Positions 42,979-53,121 of a DNA stretch of 64,000 nucleotides are shown here, piece by piece. The position numbers and the translations under genes were made by a program. Within the stretch, counting starts at the first letter, position 1. Every line of letters starts with the position of its first letter. Source of the stretch: Mediannikoviicoccus vaginalis (GTDB lineage Bacteria > Bacillota > Clostridia > Tissierellales > Peptoniphilaceae). The stretch covers positions 1,488,001 to 1,552,000 of the forward strand of contig NZ_CAKMRI010000001.1 of NCBI RefSeq assembly GCF_928097925.1, given 5' to 3'. The notes under the pieces are model-generated. The model was not told where the DNA came from and did not search any database. It saw only the letters and a list, made by a program, of their open reading frames with translations.

Positions 42979-44766
42979 TTATTTTATTTCCTTAGCGCCT
43001 TCAGGCTTAACTACCTTTTTAGGTTGAGAGTTTTTTGTAAAAATATTTACATCATCATATTTTGGTTTTCTCTTAATAGACGACTCATCAATCTTATATT
43101 TTTTAATATCCTTCTTAGATGCTTCAAACTCTTGGATGTCCAGCTTGTTTAAATGGGTGAAGAAGGAACTTCCATTTGCAACTGCTTCTTCAATATTTAT
43201 AATTCTGTCATCTGTAGCAACAATTTTATTTGCAAAGAATAGAGGATACACCGGCTTGTCTTCATTTATTATACTTTGAATATCGCCATAAGTTTCGAGT
43301 CTTTTTTGAAAATCCTTTTCGCTTTGTGCCTCTTGCCAAAGTGGATCCAGTTCGGCGTTACTATATCCAGAATAATTTAAAGCACCGTCAGTTTTAAAAA
43401 AGTTTTTAAAGTAATCTGGGTTATCATTTGAATCGTATTCGTAAAGGCAGAAGTCAAATACCTTAGAGTTTGGATCCTTTAGCTCTTCCAAATACTCCTC
43501 TTCATATAGTGCCACCAACTCTATGTCAATTCCTCTATTGATAAAGCTCTCTTGAATGGAAACTGCAAACTTCTCCTGTGGCTCTCCTGGGTCAAGAATG
43601 AAACCCATTTTTAAGGTGGAGTCTTCATGTTCCCTTTGATACTTTTTAATATATTCAATAGCATTTCCGCTTGCCATTTCATCCACCAAGTTGTCGTTGT
43701 ACTTATAGAAGTTGTTATGACCAAACACTGAGTTTGCCCTTGATACATTTGTATTGTCTCCAAATATTGAAGATAAATTATAAGAGTTTACTAAGTTACA
43801 TATGGCATTACGCATTCCTTCGTCTTTAACAACAGGATTATTTACTTTAAATAATAGTGACTTTACATTTCCCGCTTCAACGGTGTTTATATTGTAAAAG
43901 TCCTTTACAAAAGCACCTACGTCATTTCCTAAAATATAACCACCTTGTATATTGTAGTCGAGCATGTCGTATCTTGTGGAACTGTAGTGGGCCACGTTTT
44001 TAATGGACAGCTTTGGTATATTGGCAAGCCCTTCAAAGTATTTGTCAAAGGCTTTAAACTTAAATTCGTCCACATTGAAATAATCGTCATGGACCTTTTC
44101 GTCAAATACATATGGACCAGATCCGATTAAATGATTTTTGTCTTCAAAAGTAAATTGCTTTGGAGCGTCTTTAAAAGTCTTTGCCGGCACTACCTTTAAA
44201 CTCTCCAGGGAATATTTAAATGTGAAAGATGGTTTTGGTAGTATAAATTCAAGTTCCGTATCTGAAACCTTGTTCATTGTAATTTCTTTGCCATCAACTA
44301 AAAAGTTATTAAGATATACCGTGTCCTTATTTTCGTAGCTATATTTAATTGAAAAGATAATGTCATCCACCGTTATCCTATCTCCATTATGCCAATAGAG
44401 ATTGTCCTTTAATTTTAAATTATAGACAGTTCCATCTTCAGAAGAGGTTAAACTATCTGCCAAAAGATAATTGAACTCCTCTTGGTGATGTGACTCCTCA
44501 ATGGTAAAAAGATTTTGATAGAGCATAGATGTAATTATCTTTGAAGATTCGTCTTCGTTATAAAAAGGATTTAAATTTTCTACAGTTTCAACAACTCCAA
44601 ATTTTATTTCATCCTTTAAAGGGGTTTGAAAAGCGATTCTCTTTTCCAAGGCCTCTTTTTCATCTTCGAAAATTTTTTTTGCATCGTTATCCGCCGCAGT
44701 TCCTGCACAAGAAGTAAAAACTAAAGTCAGGGCGAATAGCGTTATAAGTTTTTTTAATTTAGTCAT
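42979..44766 (-). CDS. Oligopeptide-type ABC substrate-binding lipoprotein (SBP_bac_5)
   Basis: The 595-residue protein has a signal peptide with lipobox VFTSC (Cys20). Family 5 solute-binding features include NLNPFYNEDE, DSLTSSEDGTVYNLKLKDNLYWHNGDRITVDDIIFSI and a later ANSVFGHNNFYKYN segment. It binds peptides or related solutes outside the cell. No permease or ATPase genes adjoin, so it may serve a transporter encoded elsewhere. It is divergent from the polymerase gene. Confidence 0.88.
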   Translation of the reverse strand: MTKLKKLITLFALTLVFTSCAGTAADNDAKKIFEDEKEALEKRIAFQTPLKDEIKFGVVETVENLNPFYNEDESSKIITSMLYQNLFTIEESHHQEEFNYLLADSLTSSEDGTVYNLKLKDNLYWHNGDRITVDDIIFSIKYSYENKDTVYLNNFLVDGKEITMNKVSDTELEFILPKPSFTFKYSLESLKVVPAKTFKDAPKQFTFEDKNHLIGSGPYVFDEKVHDDYFNVDEFKFKAFDKYFEGLANIPKLSIKNVAHYSSTRYDMLDYNIQGGYILGNDVGAFVKDFYNINTVEAGNVKSLLFKVNNPVVKDEGMRNAICNLVNSYNLSSIFGDNTNVSRANSVFGHNNFYKYNDNLVDEMASGNAIEYIKKYQREHEDSTLKMGFILDPGEPQEKFAVSIQESFINRGIDIELVALYEEEYLEELKDPNSKVFDFCLYEYDSNDNPDYFKNFFKTDGALNYSGYSNAELDPLWQEAQSEKDFQKRLETYGDIQSIINEDKPVYPLFFANKIVATDDRIINIEEAVANGSSFFTHLNKLDIQEFEASKKDIKKYKIDESSIKRKPKYDDVNIFTKNSQPKKVVKPEGAKEIK

Positions 44767-44839
44767 TGGTACCTCCTGTTAATTATTATTGCAAAAAAAC
44801 AAGATGGTTTCAATAGCGATAATATTATGTTCTGTATGC

Positions 44840-44845
44840 TATAAT
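44840..44845 (+). promoter_or_regulatory. Extended -10 promoter element before the Wzy-like gene
   Basis: TGC-TATAAT lies 20 bases before the start codon, with no clear -35 box. Confidence 0.45.
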
Positions 44846-44864
44846 AAAAAAGAAGGAGGTTTAT

Positions 44865-46271
44865 ATGATAATCAATCTACAATTCACTTATATTATATTT
44901 TTCTTTATAATAACGACAGCAATTTCAATTTATTTATATAAAAAAGCAGCGGGAACATTGTCCCTTGAAAAACTGGGACCAATATCACTTACATTTTACT
45001 TTTTGTATTTCCTATCATACCTAGGAACTACATTATTAAATTTAAGACTTGCCAATCACTCCATGATGCGTTACATGAGACATTGGCAAATGGTTACAGA
45101 TGCATTTTTTATTATTTCAGCACTGATGATAATCTTTCCAGGAGTAATAATTCTCTGTAACAAAATATTTAAGTATGACCCTTTGACCTATCAAGAGTAC
45201 AGGACAAAGAAGCTTAGTTCAAAGTCATCTGAAGACGCTCAGTTTACCACAATGGTATTGGCGTCAATCGTCTGTATAGCGGCGGTAATATTTGTCTTTG
45301 TAAAACTTGGTACTGAACACAATCCCTACCTTGCCATGATAAGAGGAGGAAGTAAGGACCAACTTGCTGTGCTAAGAAATGTAATTGCAAATGAATTTAC
45401 TAGAATTTCTGGATATATAAAAAATATTTTTGCGCTGACCATGACACCTTTTCTGTCCTATGTTGCATATGTGCATCTTAGAAACACAAAGGAGAAGAGA
45501 TGGCTAGTGCTATTTATCATCCTATTCATGTTTTCAAATATGATGGTGTTTTACAATCTTCAAAAGGCAACCCTTGTAATGTACTGGCTAAACTTTATAG
45601 TTCTTTCACTAATATATGGGGACAGAGTAAAAGTAAAGTACCTTATTGCCTTTGGACTAATAGGATTTATTACACTGAACTTGATGTACTACTTTATATC
45701 TAAAGTTGAACTTAGCAAGCTCTTATCAGCGGACAATCCAATATTTTCGAGACTATTTATAACAACACCAATGGGCTTTTTGCTTCACCTGGAAGTATTC
45801 ACATATAGAATGCTTCCACTAGCAGGGGCGTCACTGCCAAAGATTATAAGTGCTCCTCTATTTGGATTTAGTGAAGTTATTAGATCATCATCAGTTGTTA
45901 TGCAGTCCGTAAACTTTATTGGAGAGAGGTCTGGCCAAGCGGGAGTGTATAATGGTCTATTTTTAGGAGAAGCCTATGCCAACTTCCAAATACCAGGAAT
46001 ATGGATTGCGATGATACATGTGCCAATAGTATTCTTTTTACTAAATATGATTTTCACACGTTTGCCAAAGACTGCAATAAATGTATCGCTGTTTTCATAT
46101 TTAACAGTGGCGTTTTTATTAACTTTACACGGAGGATACGCAGACTATGTGTTCAATATGATTTGGGCAATAGTAGTTGTGGCTAGTATATTGATGGGAG
46201 TTTTTAGTAATCTTTTGGATAAGTTGATTTTTGAAAAGAGACAGTCTAAAAATGAAAATGAAATAGTTTAA
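44865..46271 (+). CDS. Oligosaccharide repeat-unit polymerase-like (Wzy/O-antigen polymerase family)
   Basis: The 468-residue protein has about ten to twelve hydrophobic segments and a large external loop before the last group (LFGFSEVIRSSSVVMQSVNFIGERSGQAGVYNGLFLGEAYANF, about residues 340-380). The FLGEAYANFQIPGI type motif is typical of these polymerases. It would join polysaccharide units at the outer face of the membrane. GGAGG precedes ATG. The epimerase and glycosyltransferase genes 7 kb away may belong to the same surface glycan pathway (inference). Confidence 0.75.
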   Translation: MIINLQFTYIIFFFIITTAISIYLYKKAAGTLSLEKLGPISLTFYFLYFLSYLGTTLLNLRLANHSMMRYMRHWQMVTDAFFIISALMIIFPGVIILCNKIFKYDPLTYQEYRTKKLSSKSSEDAQFTTMVLASIVCIAAVIFVFVKLGTEHNPYLAMIRGGSKDQLAVLRNVIANEFTRISGYIKNIFALTMTPFLSYVAYVHLRNTKEKRWLVLFIILFMFSNMMVFYNLQKATLVMYWLNFIVLSLIYGDRVKVKYLIAFGLIGFITLNLMYYFISKVELSKLLSADNPIFSRLFITTPMGFLLHLEVFTYRMLPLAGASLPKIISAPLFGFSEVIRSSSVVMQSVNFIGERSGQAGVYNGLFLGEAYANFQIPGIWIAMIHVPIVFFLLNMIFTRLPKTAINVSLFSYLTVAFLLTLHGGYADYVFNMIWAIVVVASILMGVFSNLLDKLIFEKRQSKNENEIV

Positions 46272-46280
46272 TCAAATTTA

Positions 46281-46309
46281 AAATCGGCGGAAATTTCGCC
46301 GATTTTTTA
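46281..46309 (+). terminator. Terminator after the Wzy-like gene
   Basis: AATCGGCG and CGCCGATT (arms at about 46282-46289 and 46297-46304) pair across GAAATTT, followed by TTTT. Confidence 0.88.
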
Positions 46310-46417
46310 GTGGAATGTATTAAAAAATGGAAAAGAAATATTTACCATAACTGCGTTTTGTAGTAAAATTAAAACAAGAAACATTGATGTTTCCTAATTT
46401 GTCAAAGGAGGTAGAAT

Positions 46418-47272
46418 ATGAAAAAAACTTTGATGTTTATTTTGGCTGCTCTATTTTTAGTTAGCTGCACAAAAAAACCGGAATCAGAATTGTTTAAAAC
46501 TGGATTTGAAGAAATAAAAGAAAGTGATACAAATTATGCTGAAGTAAAAGAAGAAATAGATAATAGGTATATTGATATTTCAGTTTTAGACAGAGAACGA
46601 AATGACCTAGCTGTTGAAAAGTTAAAGGCCTTTGACTTTTTATCTAAAGAGGACTCGCCTGCAATATATAAGAATGAAAAAGGTTCAATAGTAGTTCTTG
46701 ACGCTAAGGACAAGTTGGTCTTCTATCATAAAGGTAATGGCGATACTGATTTAAAACTTAAAGACATAATGGATTCAAATTTTTTAGAAGAGGGATATGA
46801 CAAGGTTAATGAAATAAAAAATGATAATGGCAATAGAGTTTTATTAACAGATTCTAAAAAATCCATAACTAATTACTTAGACTCCTATGAATTTATCTTT
46901 GACGGTGAATATGTAACTGACATTGTAAAAAGAAGGAACGAAGTATTAAAGGATGAGCCAAAGGTTTTAAGTTTGGATGTTGTACTTGATAATCTGTTTA
47001 AAGAGTTAGGTCAAAGTGAGAACAATGACATTAAACCTGAAGATATTGATAAAGATAAATGTGAGTTATTAGTTACAAATATGTTTTATGAAAGTTTGAA
47101 AGTAAATGGGGAAGAGATTCTAACTATGGGAACCCCTTCAGAAGATTTTAAAAGTGAATTTGGAAACATGTTTTATAGAATACCTACTAAGGACAATGAA
47201 AAATTATTTTATGTAGATCCATTTTCTGGAAAGTGGTTAGCAACCTTTGACAAGGATATCCTAGGCAATTAA
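46418..47272 (+). CDS. Lipoprotein of unknown function
   Basis: The 284-residue protein has a lipoprotein signal with lipobox LVSC (Cys17). The rest is hydrophilic and acidic, with no motif I recognise. It contains one further internal Cys (KCELLVTNMFYE). AAGGAGG precedes ATG. It stands alone between terminators. Confidence 0.7.
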   Translation: MKKTLMFILAALFLVSCTKKPESELFKTGFEEIKESDTNYAEVKEEIDNRYIDISVLDRERNDLAVEKLKAFDFLSKEDSPAIYKNEKGSIVVLDAKDKLVFYHKGNGDTDLKLKDIMDSNFLEEGYDKVNEIKNDNGNRVLLTDSKKSITNYLDSYEFIFDGEYVTDIVKRRNEVLKDEPKVLSLDVVLDNLFKELGQSENNDIKPEDIDKDKCELLVTNMFYESLKVNGEEILTMGTPSEDFKSEFGNMFYRIPTKDNEKLFYVDPFSGKWLATFDKDILGN

Positions 47273-47275
47273 AAT

Positions 47276-47308
47276 TCAAAAAGAGCGGCGTTAATGTCGC
47301 TCTTTTTA
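47276..47308 (+). terminator. Terminator before the ribosomal superoperon
   Basis: AAAAAGAGCG and CGCTCTTTTT pair across a short loop at 47278-47307. Confidence 0.85.
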
Positions 47309-47378
47309 GTTATATATAATGAAGGGAACGAAAAAAAGTAAAATTTTCAAAAAAATTTAAAAAAACTTTGAAAAAGAC

Positions 47379-47407
47379 TTGCATTAATCCCATATGTCAT
47401 ATATAAT
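47379..47407 (+). promoter_or_regulatory. Promoter of the S10-spc-alpha operon
   Basis: TTGCAT (47379-47384), 17 bases, TATAAT (47402-47407). The start would be near 47414, giving a leader of about 200 bases. Confidence 0.8.
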
Positions 47408-47411
47408 GTAT

Positions 47412-47580
47412 GAGTGTCAAAAATAGGAAAAGCGTAGAAACGGTAGGTTGCTGAGGTTTCTCAGGGAATTTCCGTGGAGTAAGTCTGACACGATTCAGGC
47501 GAAAAAGATTACTTGGACCGAAAGGTCTTTATAAAATGTTTGACACGATACACCCGGATGGGTTGACGCCGAAAGTAATC
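47412..47580 (+). ncRNA. Structured leader of the S10 operon
   Basis: The 5' half is closed by GTGTCA (near 47413) with TGACAC (47485-47490) and contains CTGAG / CTCAG. The 3' half is a three-way junction: GATTACTT (47507-47514) pairs perfectly with AAGTAATC (47573-47580) and encloses hairpins GACC-GAAA-GGTC (47516-47527) and ACCC-GGAT-GGGT (47552-47563). TGACACGATTCA and TGACACGATACA are direct repeats. It probably serves feedback control by a ribosomal protein (inference). Confidence 0.6.
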
Positions 47581-47613
47581 AGACGCTTCCAAAATTTTAA
47601 GGAGGTGCCTATA

Positions 47614-47922
47614 ATGGCAAAACAAAAGATAAGAATTAGACTAAGAGCTTATGACCATGAGTTAATCGATCAATCTGCTCATAAGATCGTGGACGCAACT
47701 AAGAGAACTGGTGCACAGGTTTCAGGACCTATTCCTCTTCCAACTGAAAAGGAAATCATCACTATCTTAAGATCTGTTCACAAACACAAAGACAGTAGAG
47801 AGCAGTTTGAGCAAAGAACACATAAAAGATTAATCGATATCGTGGAACCAAACCAAAACACTTTAGAAGCTTTAAAGAAATTAAATCTTCCTGCAGGTGT
47901 TGATATCGAAATCAAGCTTTAA
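47614..47922 (+). CDS. rpsJ: 30S ribosomal protein S10
   Basis: The 102-residue S10 of usual length has [18 protein letters not shown] and RTHKRLIDI. It is part of the 30S head and also the NusB partner in antitermination. The start was set at ATG 47614 after AAGGAGGTG; a longer in-frame reading begins inside the leader RNA. First gene of the superoperon. Confidence 0.96.
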   Translation: MAKQKIRIRLRAYDHELIDQSAHKIVDATKRTGAQVSGPIPLPTEKEIITILRSVHKHKDSREQFEQRTHKRLIDIVEPNQNTLEALKKLNLPAGVDIEIKL

Positions 47923-47976
47923 TCTTAGTATGATTGTAAGTGGACAATCCGCTGTAAGTAATTAGGAGGTGTGCTC

Positions 47977-48606
47977 ATGAAGAGTATATTGGGAAAGAAA
48001 ATTGGGATGACTCAAATCTTCGCTGAAGGTGGAGAGGTTGTTCCTGTAACTGTTATAGAGGCAGGCCCTATGATAGTTACTCAAATTAAGTCAGAAGAAA
48101 CTGACGGATATAATGCAGTTCAAGTTGGTTATGTTGATAAGAAAGAACATAGAGTTAGCCAACCGCTGAAAGGTCACTTTGACAAAGCAAACGCAGGATA
48201 CAAGAAGTACTTAAGAGAGTTTCGTGTAGACGATGTATCTTCTTACGAACTTGGTGCTGAAATTAAAGTTGACGTATTTAATGATGTAGAAAAGGTTGAT
48301 GTATTTGCAACTTCAAAGGGTAAGGGAACTCAAGGTGCTATAGTAAGACATAACTATGGTAGAGGACCTGAAGCTCACGGATCTAAATCACATAGAGTTG
48401 CTGGTGCAAGATCTGCTTCTGCATATCCAGGACGTGTATTTAAAGGTAGAAAAGGTAGCGGTAAGATGGGTAATGAACGTGTTACTGTTCAAAATCTACA
48501 AGTTGTTAGAATTGATGAAGATAAGAATCTAATTTTAGTTAAGGGAGCTGTTCCCGGACCTAAAGGTGGACTTGTAACATTAAGAGAGTCTGTAAAGGCT
48601 AAATAG
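47977..48606 (+). CDS. rplC: 50S ribosomal protein L3
   Basis: The 209-residue L3 has ILGKKIGMTQIF at the start and the loop GSKSHRVAGARSASAYPGRVFKGRKGSGKMG, which reaches toward the peptidyl transferase centre. ATG 47977 is 6 bases after AGGAGGT; the GTG at 47971 touches that site and is unlikely. Confidence 0.96.
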   Translation: MKSILGKKIGMTQIFAEGGEVVPVTVIEAGPMIVTQIKSEETDGYNAVQVGYVDKKEHRVSQPLKGHFDKANAGYKKYLREFRVDDVSSYELGAEIKVDVFNDVEKVDVFATSKGKGTQGAIVRHNYGRGPEAHGSKSHRVAGARSASAYPGRVFKGRKGSGKMGNERVTVQNLQVVRIDEDKNLILVKGAVPGPKGGLVTLRESVKAK

Positions 48607-48626
48607 TTTAGGAAGGGGGATGGAAT

Positions 48627-49250
48627 ATGCCTAGCATTAAAATGTTAAACCAACAAGGCGAAGCTGTTGGTGATATAGAACTAAGTGAAGCTATATTTGG
48701 CGTAGAAGTTAATGAACATGTAGTTTACGAAGTTGTTAAGAATCAACTTGCAAATAGAAGACAAGGCACTCAATCCGCAAAGACGAGAGCTGAAGTTAGA
48801 GGCGGAGGAAAGAAACCTTGGAGACAAAAGGGTACAGGACGTGCTCGTCAAGGTAGTATCAGAAGTCCTCAATGGAGAGGCGGCGGTGTGGTATTTGCAC
48901 CAAAACCAAGGGACTACAGCTACAAACTACCTAAGAAGGTTAAGAGACTTGCTATTAAGTCTGTTTTAACTTCAAAGGTTAATGAAGAAGAATTAATCGT
49001 GTTAGATGCTTTAAAATTTGACGATTTCAGCACTAAGGCAGCTAAGGGTGTACTAAACAACGTAAAGGCTTTAAAGAAGGCTTTAGTAGTTGTTGGGGAA
49101 GACGACAAGAAGGTTATGAAATCTTTTGGAAATATTCCTGGAGTTATCGTAGCTACAGCTGATAAGATAAATGTTTATGATATCTTAAAACACGACTCAC
49201 TTATACTGACAAAAGATGCAGTTGAAAAGATTGAGGAGGTGTTCGCATAA
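48627..49250 (+). CDS. rplD: 50S ribosomal protein L4
   Basis: The 207-residue L4 has the exit-tunnel loop ([25 protein letters not shown]) and [12 protein letters not shown]. In enterobacteria L4 represses its own operon through the leader; whether it does so here is unknown. Its stop overlaps the rplW start. Confidence 0.96.
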   Translation: MPSIKMLNQQGEAVGDIELSEAIFGVEVNEHVVYEVVKNQLANRRQGTQSAKTRAEVRGGGKKPWRQKGTGRARQGSIRSPQWRGGGVVFAPKPRDYSYKLPKKVKRLAIKSVLTSKVNEEELIVLDALKFDDFSTKAAKGVLNNVKALKKALVVVGEDDKKVMKSFGNIPGVIVATADKINVYDILKHDSLILTKDAVEKIEEVFA

Positions 49251-49546
49251 TGATGTCACCTTACGATATTATTATAAAACCTATTATAACTGAAGCTTCC
49301 ATGGACAATATGGACAAGGGAGTTTATACATTCAAGGTTGATAGAAGAGCAAATAAATCAGAGATTAAAAAAGCAATTGAAGTTGTTTTCGGCGAAGGAG
49401 TTAAGGTTGCTAAGGTTAACACTATGACTGTTCCTGGTAAACTTAAGAGAATGGGCCAAAACCAAGGTAGAACACCTAGTTGGAAAAAGGCTATCGTAAC
49501 TTTAAAACCGGATTCAAAAGATATTGAATTCTTTGAAGGAATATAG
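49250..49546 (+). CDS. rplW: 50S ribosomal protein L23
   Basis: The 98-residue L23 has [12 protein letters not shown] and [19 protein letters not shown]. It sits at the tunnel exit and docks trigger factor and SRP. Two adjacent ATG codons (49250 and 49253) follow GAGGAGGT; the first overlaps the rplD stop. Confidence 0.96.
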   Translation: MMSPYDIIIKPIITEASMDNMDKGVYTFKVDRRANKSEIKKAIEVVFGEGVKVAKVNTMTVPGKLKRMGQNQGRTPSWKKAIVTLKPDSKDIEFFEGI

Positions 49547-49561
49547 TTAGGAGGTAATTAA

Positions 49562-50395
49562 ATGGCTATTAGAAAATACAAACCAACCTCTGCCGGCGTA
49601 CGTGGAATGTCCGTACTAAGCTTTGAAGAAATCACAAAGAATAAAAAACCTGAAAAGTCACTACTTGTTGACTTAAAGAAATCAGGTGGTAGAAATTCAT
49701 ATGGTAGAATTACTGTTCGTCACAGAGGCGGCGGTGCTAAGAGAAAATATAGAATAATTGACTTTAAGAGAGATAAGGATGGAATTCCTGCAACGGTAGC
49801 TTCCATCGAATACGATCCAAACAGAACTGCAAACATTGCACTTCTTCACTATGCAGATGGTGAAAAGAGATACATCCTTGCACCACAAGGACTTAAAGTA
49901 GGTTATAAAATAGAATCTGGGGAAGATGCAGATATCATGATTGGTAATGCATTAAAATTAAAAGACATCCCAGTTGGTACTACAATCCACAACATTGAGT
50001 TAAAACCTGGAAAGGGTGGACAACTTGCAAGAACTGCAGGTGCTGAAGCTCAATTAATGGGTAAAGAAGGTAAGTTTGCAACATTAAGATTACCTTCCGG
50101 AGAATTTAGACTTGTTCACCTTGAATGTCGTGCAACAATCGGCCAAGTTGGTAACACAACTCACGAACTTATTAATGTAGGTAAGGCTGGTAGAAGCAGA
50201 CACTTAGGTAAGAGACCTCATGTAAGAGGTTCTGCGATGAACCCGGTAGATCACCCTCACGGTGGTGGAGAGGGAAGAGCGCCAGTTGGTCGTCCTGCAC
50301 CATCTACACCTTGGGGTAAAAAGGCTATTGGAGTTAAGACAAGAAAGAAATCCAAGAAGTCTAATAAGTACATTGTAAGAAGAAGAACTAAGTAA
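49562..50395 (+). CDS. rplB: 50S ribosomal protein L2
   Basis: The 277-residue L2 has [20 protein letters not shown] and the conserved [20 protein letters not shown] loop that is needed for peptidyl transferase assembly. The C-terminal tail is lysine/arginine-rich ([16 protein letters not shown]). GGAGG precedes ATG. Confidence 0.97.
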   Translation: MAIRKYKPTSAGVRGMSVLSFEEITKNKKPEKSLLVDLKKSGGRNSYGRITVRHRGGGAKRKYRIIDFKRDKDGIPATVASIEYDPNRTANIALLHYADGEKRYILAPQGLKVGYKIESGEDADIMIGNALKLKDIPVGTTIHNIELKPGKGGQLARTAGAEAQLMGKEGKFATLRLPSGEFRLVHLECRATIGQVGNTTHELINVGKAGRSRHLGKRPHVRGSAMNPVDHPHGGGEGRAPVGRPAPSTPWGKKAIGVKTRKKSKKSNKYIVRRRTK

Positions 50396-50410
50396 TAAGG
50401 AGGGGTTTTA

Positions 50411-50695
50411 ATGGGAAGATCCGTTAAAAAGGGACCATTTTGTGATGAACACCTTATGAAAAAAGTCGAAGCGCTAAACGCTGAAGACAAGAAGAAGGTT
50501 ATTAAGACTTGGTCACGTAGATCTACAATATTTCCACAATTTGTTGGACATACAATTGCGGTACATGACGGAAGAAAGCATTTACCGATTTATATAACTG
50601 AAGATATGGTTGGTCATAAGTTAGGAGAATTTGTTTCCACTAGAACTTTCAAAGGCCATATAGGAAGTAAAGAAAAAGGTAGTAAGGTTAGATAG
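50411..50695 (+). CDS. rpsS: 30S ribosomal protein S19
   Basis: The 94-residue S19 has [45 protein letters not shown] and the C-terminal [11 protein letters not shown]. It pairs with S13 in the 30S head. AAGGAGG precedes ATG. Confidence 0.96.
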   Translation: MGRSVKKGPFCDEHLMKKVEALNAEDKKKVIKTWSRRSTIFPQFVGHTIAVHDGRKHLPIYITEDMVGHKLGEFVSTRTFKGHIGSKEKGSKVR

Positions 50696-50707
50696 GAGGA
50701 TTAAGAT

Positions 50708-51043
50708 ATGGAAGTAAGAGCTATTTCTAAATATGAAAGAATATCACCTCTTAAAGTTAACTTTATTTGCAAAGAAATTAGAGGTAAAAATGTTGATGAA
50801 GCTTTGGCGATTTTAAAGTTCACTCCTAAAAAGGGAGCAAGACTTTTAGAAAAAGTTTTAAAATCTGCTATTGCCAACGCTGAACACAATTTCAACTTAG
50901 ACAGAGATGAGCTTATTGTAGCCCACGCATATGCAAATCAGGCTCCAGTTATGAAGAGATGGAGACCTAAGGCTAAGGGTTCAGCTTATCCGATCTTAAA
51001 GAGATCAAGCCACATCGGCGTTGTTGTTAAGGAAAGAGAATAA
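50708..51043 (+). CDS. rplV: 50S ribosomal protein L22
   Basis: The 111-residue L22 has ARLLEKVLKSAIANAEHN and the tunnel-lining hairpin MKRWRPKAKGSAYPILKRSSHIGVVV. AGGAGG precedes ATG, 12 bases after rpsS. Confidence 0.96.
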   Translation: MEVRAISKYERISPLKVNFICKEIRGKNVDEALAILKFTPKKGARLLEKVLKSAIANAEHNFNLDRDELIVAHAYANQAPVMKRWRPKAKGSAYPILKRSSHIGVVVKERE

Positions 51044-51058
51044 GGAGGGTAAGCGAAT

Positions 51059-51796
51059 ATGGGTCAAAAAGTTAATCCCCACGGTTATAGAGTTGGTGTA
51101 ATTAAGGACTGGAGCTCAAAGTGGTTTGCCGACAAAAAGGACTTCGCTGATTTACTTGTTGAAGATAATGAAATTCGTAAATTAGTTAAGAAAGAAGTTT
51201 ATTTAGCAGGCATTTCTGAAATCAAAATCGAAAGAGCTTCAAATAAGATAAAAGTTACAATTGAAACTGCAAAGCCAGGCATGGTAATTGGTAGACAAGG
51301 TGCCGGCGTTGAAGTATTAAGAAATAAATTAGAAAAATTAACAGACAAGCAAGTTATTATAAATGTTGAGGAAGTTAAAAGACCTGATCTTGACGCTCAA
51401 CTTGTAGCTGAAAGCATTGCAGCTTCTCTTGAAAGAAGAGTTTCTTTCAGAAGAGCGATGAAACAAGCTATTCAAAGAAGTATGAGAGCAGGAGCAAAGG
51501 GAATTAAGACTTCTGTTTCAGGTCGTGTTGGCGGAGCTGATATGGCTAGAACTGAAGGATACAGTGAAGGAACTATTCCTCTACAAACTCTTAGAGCTGA
51601 CATAAGCTATGGATTTGCTGAAGCAGATACAACTTATGGTAAGCTGGGTGTTAAAGTTTGGATTTACAAGGGTCAAGTTCTTCCAGGAATGAAGGAAGCT
51701 GAACTACCTGAAGTAAAGGATAACAGAAGAAAAAACAAGAGAAATAGAAAACAAAACCCAAAGAGAAATAACAGAGGTCAATTAGAAAACAAATAG
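51059..51796 (+). CDS. rpsC: 30S ribosomal protein S3
   Basis: The 245-residue S3 has [13 protein letters not shown], a KH domain with [18 protein letters not shown] and the [15 protein letters not shown] region at the mRNA entry. The C-terminal tail of about 30 residues is strongly basic and Asn-rich ([16 protein letters not shown]), longer than in E. coli. Confidence 0.96.
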   Translation: MGQKVNPHGYRVGVIKDWSSKWFADKKDFADLLVEDNEIRKLVKKEVYLAGISEIKIERASNKIKVTIETAKPGMVIGRQGAGVEVLRNKLEKLTDKQVIINVEEVKRPDLDAQLVAESIAASLERRVSFRRAMKQAIQRSMRAGAKGIKTSVSGRVGGADMARTEGYSEGTIPLQTLRADISYGFAEADTTYGKLGVKVWIYKGQVLPGMKEAELPEVKDNRRKNKRNRKQNPKRNNRGQLENK

Positions 51797-51816
51797 TTCA
51801 TAGGAGGAAAGAATCT

Positions 51817-52257
51817 ATGTTAATGCCTAAAAGAGTTAAGCATCGTAAGGTTCACAGAGGCAGAATGACTGGTAAGGCTCACAAGGGCAATACCTTAGCT
51901 TACGGAGATTATGGTCTTCAAGCGTTAGAACCTTGCTGGATGACTGCTAATCAAATAGAAGCCGCAAGACGTGCGATGACTAGATATATAAAGAGGGGCG
52001 GAAATATTTGGATTAAGGTATTTCCGGACAAGCCGGTAACTGAAAAACCTGCAGAAGTACGTATGGGTTCCGGTAAAGGTAATCCAGAGTACTGGGTAGC
52101 GGTTGTTAAACCAGGTAGAGTTTTATTTGAAATGGCTGGTGTTCCTGAAGACGTAGCTAGAGAAGCTATGAGACTTGCAGCACACAAGCTTCCAATTAAA
52201 ACTAAATTTATAGCTCGTGATAATATGGAAATGGACGGTGAAGCTAATGAAAACTAA
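51817..52257 (+). CDS. rplP: 50S ribosomal protein L16
   Basis: The 146-residue L16 has [24 protein letters not shown] and the A-site tRNA loop [25 protein letters not shown] precedes ATG 51817; the MLMPKR start is usual for the family. The rpmC gene starts inside its 3' end. Confidence 0.96.
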   Translation: MLMPKRVKHRKVHRGRMTGKAHKGNTLAYGDYGLQALEPCWMTANQIEAARRAMTRYIKRGGNIWIKVFPDKPVTEKPAEVRMGSGKGNPEYWVAVVKPGRVLFEMAGVPEDVAREAMRLAAHKLPIKTKFIARDNMEMDGEANEN

Positions 52258-52453
52258 AGAAATACGTCAAATGTCCGACGCTCAATTACAAAGTTCTTTA
52301 AAGGATTTAAAGGCTGAACTTTTCAATTTGCGTTTTCAATTGGCAACCGGACAGTTAGACAACCCTATGAGAATAGGTGGAGTTAAGAAGGATATAGCCC
52401 GCATTAAGACCATCGTAAGAGAACGAGAACTTAATATAGGTAAGGAGGCTTAA
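52247..52453 (+). CDS. rpmC: 50S ribosomal protein L29
   Basis: The 68-residue L29 is a helical hairpin with [22 protein letters not shown] and [19 protein letters not shown]. It borders the tunnel exit. ATG 52247 is inside the end of rplP after GGACGGTG; longer readings add non-homologous residues. Confidence 0.95.
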   Translation: MKTKEIRQMSDAQLQSSLKDLKAELFNLRFQLATGQLDNPMRIGGVKKDIARIKTIVRERELNIGKEA

Positions 52454-52457
52454 TCTC

Positions 52458-52712
52458 ATGGAAAGAAATCAAAGAAAAACAATAATTGGTACGGTTGTAT
52501 CAGATAAGATGGATAAAACTATCGTTGTAGCTGTTAACACTTTTGTTTCCCATTCGCTTTATAGTAAGCAAATGAAAAAAACTACTAAGTTTAAAGCTCA
52601 TGACGAAAATAACGAATGCAACATTGGGGACAAAGTTAAGATAATGGAAACTAAGCCTCTTTCTAAACAAAAGAGATGGAGATTAGTTGAGATCCTCGAA
52701 AGAGCAAAATAA
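52458..52712 (+). CDS. rpsQ: 30S ribosomal protein S17
   Basis: The 84-residue S17 is an OB-fold primary 16S binder with [20 protein letters not shown] and [25 protein letters not shown]. It follows rpmC by 4 bases with AAGGAGG. Confidence 0.96.
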   Translation: MERNQRKTIIGTVVSDKMDKTIVVAVNTFVSHSLYSKQMKKTTKFKAHDENNECNIGDKVKIMETKPLSKQKRWRLVEILERAK

Positions 52713-52737
52713 TCTTATACTAGAAAGGAGAAACTAA

Positions 52738-53106
52738 ATGATTCAACAAGAAAGTCGTTTAAGAGTAGCGGATAACTCCGGTGCAAAAGAACTACTAGTT
52801 ATAAGAGTATTAGGGGGTACAAAAAGAAAGTACGCCAATATTGGGGATATAGTAGTTTGTAGCGTTAAGACTGCAACACCCGGAGGAGTTGTAAAGAAGG
52901 GTGATGTTGTTAAGGCTGTTATAGTTAGAACAAAGACAGGTGTAAGCAGAAATGACGGAAGTCATATCAGATTTGACGACAATGCAGCGGTAATCGTAAA
53001 AGAGGACAAAAATCCGGTTGGTACAAGAATTTTCGGTACTGTAACTAGAGAGTTAAGAGCCGGAAACTTCATGAAGATAATTTCTTTGGCACCTGAAGTT
53101 ATATAG
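52738..53106 (+). CDS. rplN: 50S ribosomal protein L14
   Basis: The 122-residue L14 has [27 protein letters not shown] and the C-terminal [13 protein letters not shown]. It is located at the subunit interface. AAAGGAG precedes ATG. Confidence 0.97.
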   Translation: MIQQESRLRVADNSGAKELLVIRVLGGTKRKYANIGDIVVCSVKTATPGGVVKKGDVVKAVIVRTKTGVSRNDGSHIRFDDNAAVIVKEDKNPVGTRIFGTVTRELRAGNFMKIISLAPEVI

Positions 53107-53121
53107 TTGGAGGTGTATCAC

